From: Diphasiastrum complanatum
Taxonomy: Eukaryota; Streptophyta; Lycopodiopsida; Lycopodiales; Lycopodiaceae
NCBI GenBank assembly: GCA_029204225.1
Contig: CM055104.1
Coordinates: 44,893,835-44,957,834, forward strand
Direction: 5' to 3'
Length of the DNA: 64,000 nt
In this document: in pieces, positions 60,246 through 64,000 of the stretch
Layout of the letters: each line of letters starts with the position of its first letter
Position numbering within the stretch: position 1 is the stretch's first letter
Program-made: the position numbers and the translations under genes
The notes under the pieces: generated by a model
What the model saw: only the letters and a program-made list of their open reading frames with translations
Told to the model about the DNA's origin: nothing
Databases searched by the model: none

Positions 60246-61461
60246 ATGTAATGTACATTATATCTTATTACCATTATGAAAGTGGTGAAACCTTAAAAAC
60301 ATAGGCAAAATGGTCTCGTTAGAGATGTTTACTAGTTGTACAAATTTTTTTATAAGTTACAACATCTCACTTGGAAGGAGTTTGATGTAATTTTTAGAAT
60401 GACCTTAAGGGGTAATGATCCTTACCACCATTACATGCCACTAAAGTGGTTCACAGCATCCCCGTCCCTAAAAGATTCTCTTATCCATTTGGTGTACATT
60501 ATGTTGTATGTCTTGTGTGCATCTAAGAGGAATCTAACTCTCATGGAGAGGCGAGCAGATCTTAACCAACATGCGAACTATTGGAAGACATTTAATGTGC
60601 ATTGATGCAAAGGTCAAACTCTACAAAGAAACAAAAGTGATAGTTGGGGAATCATGCGTTATCCTTGACACTATTATGCACTTGCCAATTTGGGGATTAT
60701 GTACAGGTTTTGCCTTCAATTAGGTTTATCACATAAGAAAATTCAAGGGCCCACTATGAAGTTTAAAATTGGAACAAGAATATTTCATCATTATATTCTG
60801 ATCTTGAATTCCATATATAAGCCTAAAAAGCTTGTTACATCTCAAACAAATTAACACGTTTGGCCAATAAAAAAATTTAGGTGCACCAAGTGCTGACCTT
60901 TACAACTACAAAAGCTTGTGTATCCATGAAATGCAACACTTAGCTGAATTTGAAGATTTTTTTTTCAGGTGGATAATCCATGCATCGACAATATTTTTGA
61001 CAAGATCCAATTAGTTTGCCAAGAGCATCAATCAACAACATTGAAAGATCTTTAAGCGTGAACATCCACGTGTAGATGTTCCACACCAAGAGTTTTTGAA
61101 ACCTATGACAACATTTTAGAGAGAAATTGATTCTCAGTGGCTGCCTTCACATGTAGATAATCCACACAACATTCATTCATAATAGAAACTGCACATGGTA
61201 CATGGGAGGTTAAAACAGTTTTTTTGTTGGGCATCAATTATCCACATGTAGATTATTCACATCATATTAATATTCTACATGGATCAGATTTTAGGATAAT
61301 CCACAAGATTTCTAGAGCGTTAGATTCATGGATAACATGTGAATAGGTCTCCATGGAATATCCACGTACGGAGTGAATAATTACCAAAGAGATTGCATTG
61401 ATCAATCAATCAATGGATTTTTTGTTGAGCAATTGCTCAATTCAAGAAATGTCTCCCAAAC
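60246..61461. other. No gene; recurrent CATGTAGAT/ATCCACA motif
   Basis: Between about 61060 and 61370, variants of CCACATGTAGAT and ATCCACAC recur at least five times in direct and inverted form. No open frame of note. Confidence 0.45.
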
Positions 61462-62848
61462 TGTTGGAGGGTTTGCGGATCCCAAGGCAACCCTAACCCT
61501 AGTTAATAAGTGAGAGGGATTTGGCACCCTGCGTGTGTAAGTCCAATCCGATGATCACATAGAGATTTGATTAATTAGAAAGTCAATAAAAGGACTCTAG
61601 GCCTTTTTGAGGGACTTTTAATATCGCAGGGCCTAAATGTCAAGTTAGTGAATAAAGTTGGGTTTCCCTCCAATTTCGATGGTTCCCACACTTTTTTAAA
61701 TTCTACTATAAACAGGCACCAACTCGAGTTCCTACACATGTTCATTTCCTCATTTCAATAAAGCGGATTGGTTCTCTTCAAAAATGGATTGATGAATGTC
61801 CTTGCCCTTCTTCTTTCCTTCTCCATCTCTCATGCTTTCTTTGGATTTTGCTAATTGTTGGATCTGATTGTTATTGGGATTGCATGTTATTATACTTTCT
61901 ATGAGAGAGAAAGAGAGAGAGATAAAGAGTAAGCTATCTTTGTTTTGGATCGTAGTGTTAATGGATGTAGTGTTAATACTTAGGGTTAATGAATGTTAGA
62001 GTTAGATTTGGATCCTCCATTCATGTTGAAATCTGAACTAAACTACGCGTGACAACTAATCTCGTCTCTTTGATGCTAGATTGACTAGATCTTGGATTCA
62101 GGTTAGGCAAGGAAAGAAACCCACTACACAAACATTTTTCTATTGGATAGCTCAACTGGATAAGTGATAGCTCAGTGTGGCTAAGCTCTAATTGTGATCT
62201 GCGACCAAACAACTGTCTTCAACTGTCATTTGGATAAGCCTAAATGACATTCATAACTAGTATACATAGTTGATCATTTTCTAGATTAAGATTTGATTAG
62301 TGAATAGAGCTATTGATCATAGAGATTAAAATAGCACATTGTTAGAAACATTTATTGCTTATTAGCGGAAGTGCATCAGATAGAGTCAATCAAATACTCA
62401 ACGATAGTTTCAAATATACAGTTGCATCTGCTATTGCTTTGTGTTCACGATTTATCCGATTTGTACATGACACTTTTTTGAATTGATTATACAATTTTAT
62501 TACATTTAGTATTATATTAGAATGATCGAATGCTTCTCTATTCTATTGTAATATGATTATGTTCTCTTATAATTTTGTCTGAACCATCAAATACTTTGAT
62601 ACGATAGCTATATATTCGATACAACAATGTTTAGTTTGTTATGTTTGTCTACGAAGTCAATTTAACAGATTTTGATGATTTCAAAGTTAGAATCAATTAG
62701 AATCAAATGTGGCAATAGTAGCGATAGTTTTGTTCAATTTTGATAGGTGTAATCATGCATTAAGAGAAAAAATTACTCCGTAGAGCCTAATAGTGCATCT
62801 ATCGAATGTAGTCTTTTCTTTATTGAACATCCTTTCATTCTTCCATCA
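61462..62848 (+). repeat. 5' LTR of a further Copia element (Copia-G)
   Basis: Begins TGTTGGAGGGTTTGCGG and ends CTTCCATCA, directly followed by the primer site TGATATCAGAGCC (62849-62861), a one-base variant of the initiator-tRNA site. About 1.39 kb. A TATA-like ACTATAAACAGG lies near 61705. Confidence 0.65.
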
Positions 62849-62989
62849 TGATATCAGAGCCATAATTTGTGGTATTAGATTATGCATTTGCAGTTACATC
62901 TCAATCCCAGTTCAGTTTCATTTGTTGATTTTCAAGAGAGTGCTAAGTGCATTGGAATAGGTTCAAAGAGAAGATCAGATCATTGCAAC

Positions 62990-63091
62990 ATGGCAACCTC
63001 AAGTGGCTTCATATTGGAAAGCAATGATAGGCTTACCTCAACAAATTATTCTACTTGGAAGGTGGGTGAGGATGGAATGAATCAATTATAA
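62990..63091 (+). pseudogene. Copia-G gag start, truncated
   Basis: MATSSGFILESNDRLTSTNY, then STWKV, a typical Copia gag N-terminus ('L.STNYSTWKV'), about 130 bp after the primer site. Similarity ends within about 30 residues, and a stop follows at 63089-63091. The remainder of the element is not in the window. Confidence 0.7.
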
Positions 63092-63178
63092 TCACATGGC
63101 ACTTCCAATAGACTTGATGACGATCTCTTTAGCAGCAGCATAAAAAGCTTGCACAAAATATAATGAGATAATAGGATA

Positions 63179-63349
63179 CATAATAATTAACTAGCAAGCA
63201 AATATTGAATACCTTGTATATAACCCATCATTTTATTTTATTCTGATGGGTCTCCACCCGCCGCATAATAATTAACTAGCAAGCAAATATTGAATACCTT
63301 GTATATAACCCATCATTTTATTTTATTCTGATGGGTCTCCACCCGCTGC
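63179..63349. repeat. 85-bp tandem duplication
   Basis: Two nearly identical units start CATAATAATTAACTAGCAAG at 63179 and 63264. Each ends in GATGGGTCTCCACCCGC. Confidence 0.95.
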
Positions 63350-63640
63350 GGCGGGTGGAGACCCAGCAATTTTTTTTTTATAAATGTTTTTAGTTTCAAC
63401 CCGTCGCGGCGGGTGGAGACCCATTATCATTTTTTTTCTTAATTTTTTTCAGATGGGTCTCCTGCATCTGATGGCTCTCCACCCGTGCCACGGTCTCCAC
63501 TCGTTTGATGGGTCTCCACCCGTCGCCATGACACGCATCAGAAATTTGTTTTTGATGAGCCCCCCCATTGGGTGGAGACCCATTAAACATTCTTTTTTTG
63601 AATTTTTTTTTATCCCCATCGCTGCAGATGGAGACCCATC
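63245..63640. repeat. Clustered GATGGGTCTCCACCCG motifs in both orientations
   Basis: TGGGTCTCCACCCGC and its reverse complement recur about ten times. A perfect hairpin is formed by TGGGTCTCCACCCGC (63332-63346) and GCGGGTGGAGACCCA (63351-63365) with a TGCG loop. The GC-rich motifs alternate with T-rich spacers. Confidence 0.85.
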
Positions 63641-63729
63641 AGAATTATTTTTCAATTTCTTTTCAGAATATATGCAATTCAAAAAAATTGCTATCTATCA
63701 AAATAAACTAACTTTACCATATTTAACAT

Positions 63730-63731
<2 letters not shown>

Positions 63732-63825
<94 letters not shown>
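63732..63825. repeat. (AG)n microsatellite
   Basis: About 47 uninterrupted AG units. Confidence 0.98.
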
Positions 63826-63827
<2 letters not shown>

Positions 63828-64000
63828 TTGATAATTGAAGGTGATCAAAAAATCACAATTCACTTCAAAATCACAGTTTGCAAAAAAAAAACAATAGGAT
63901 AATTGAAAGTGAATCTATGGTGGAGACCACCTTCACTTATAAGAAATTTGGAGAGTAGAATTGAAATTTTGTTTATGAGATAAATTGGTATTGACACATG
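63826..64000. other. No recognisable gene
   Basis: AT-rich end of the window. AAAATCACAATTCACTTC and similar words repeat loosely. Confidence 0.4.

Overview
The window looks like an intergenic, transposon-dense stretch of a land-plant nuclear genome. Evidence for this: GT-AG introns, plant-type initiator-tRNA primer-binding sites (TGGTATCAGAGC and variants), Copia and Ty3/gypsy remnants on both strands, MULE and hAT pieces, tRNA-derived SINE-like copies, many long (GA)n/(CT)n tracts, and two plant-type single-exon genes. The species cannot be fixed from sequence alone. The style (very long AG/CT microsatellites, gene-poor, AT-rich) would suit a fern or another non-flowering plant, but that is a guess.

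Only two genes look intact and of host origin, both on the minus strand. One is a C2-domain (SRC2-like) protein at 30454-31476. The other is a glutaredoxin-like protein at 56724-58340, with an N-myristoylation signal and a C-terminal four-CxxC zinc module. Two exons of a class 3 lipase survive at 2731-3120, and a broken multi-exon gene that I do not recognise lies around 10372-11156.

Layout. 0.2-1.5 kb: hAT transposase pseudogene (BED, hAT core, DUF659) with an internal 39-bp tandem repeat and a fold-back element beside it. 3.5-6 kb: decayed Ty3/gypsy polyprotein. 6.6-9.1 kb: CT tracts and a minus-strand Copia remnant. 13.2-17.4 kb: 43-bp tandem repeats, then a minus-strand Copia with its 3' LTR, truncated at the 5' side. 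17.6-25.0 kb: Copia-A with both LTRs, inserted in a GA-rich tract; its 5' LTR carries two further DNA-transposon insertions absent from its 3' LTR. 26-30 kb: an LTR plus primer site, anonymous DNA and tandem duplications. 30.2-31.5 kb: a SINE and the C2 gene. 33.8-37.6 kb: Copia-C (minus), same family as Copia-A. 38.6-40.6 kb: 240-bp tandem repeats and a frameshifted coiled-coil reading frame. 43-47.5 kb: a MULE transposase gene whose first exon is fused in frame to Copia protease/integrase. 47.6-51.8 kb: a gypsy-type LTR, Copia-B (plus) and a gypsy RT scrap. 53-54.2 kb: a second hAT-type short element, a poly-C tract and a strong fold-back. 56.7-58.3 kb: the glutaredoxin-like gene. 61.5-63.1 kb: a Copia 5' LTR with primer site and gag start. 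63.2-63.8 kb: duplications, palindromic motifs and a GA tract.

The points most worth checking are: (1) the 825-codon open frame joining Copia integrase to a MULE transposase, followed by a plausible spliced SWIM-domain exon; (2) three members of one Copia family (A, B, C) that keep the reverse transcriptase region but show no integrase core, suggesting a non-autonomous family; (3) a gag gene in Copia-C interrupted by a patch of a different Copia element's reverse transcriptase; (4) two short DNA transposons with clean ends and target duplications, delimited by comparing the two LTRs of one element.
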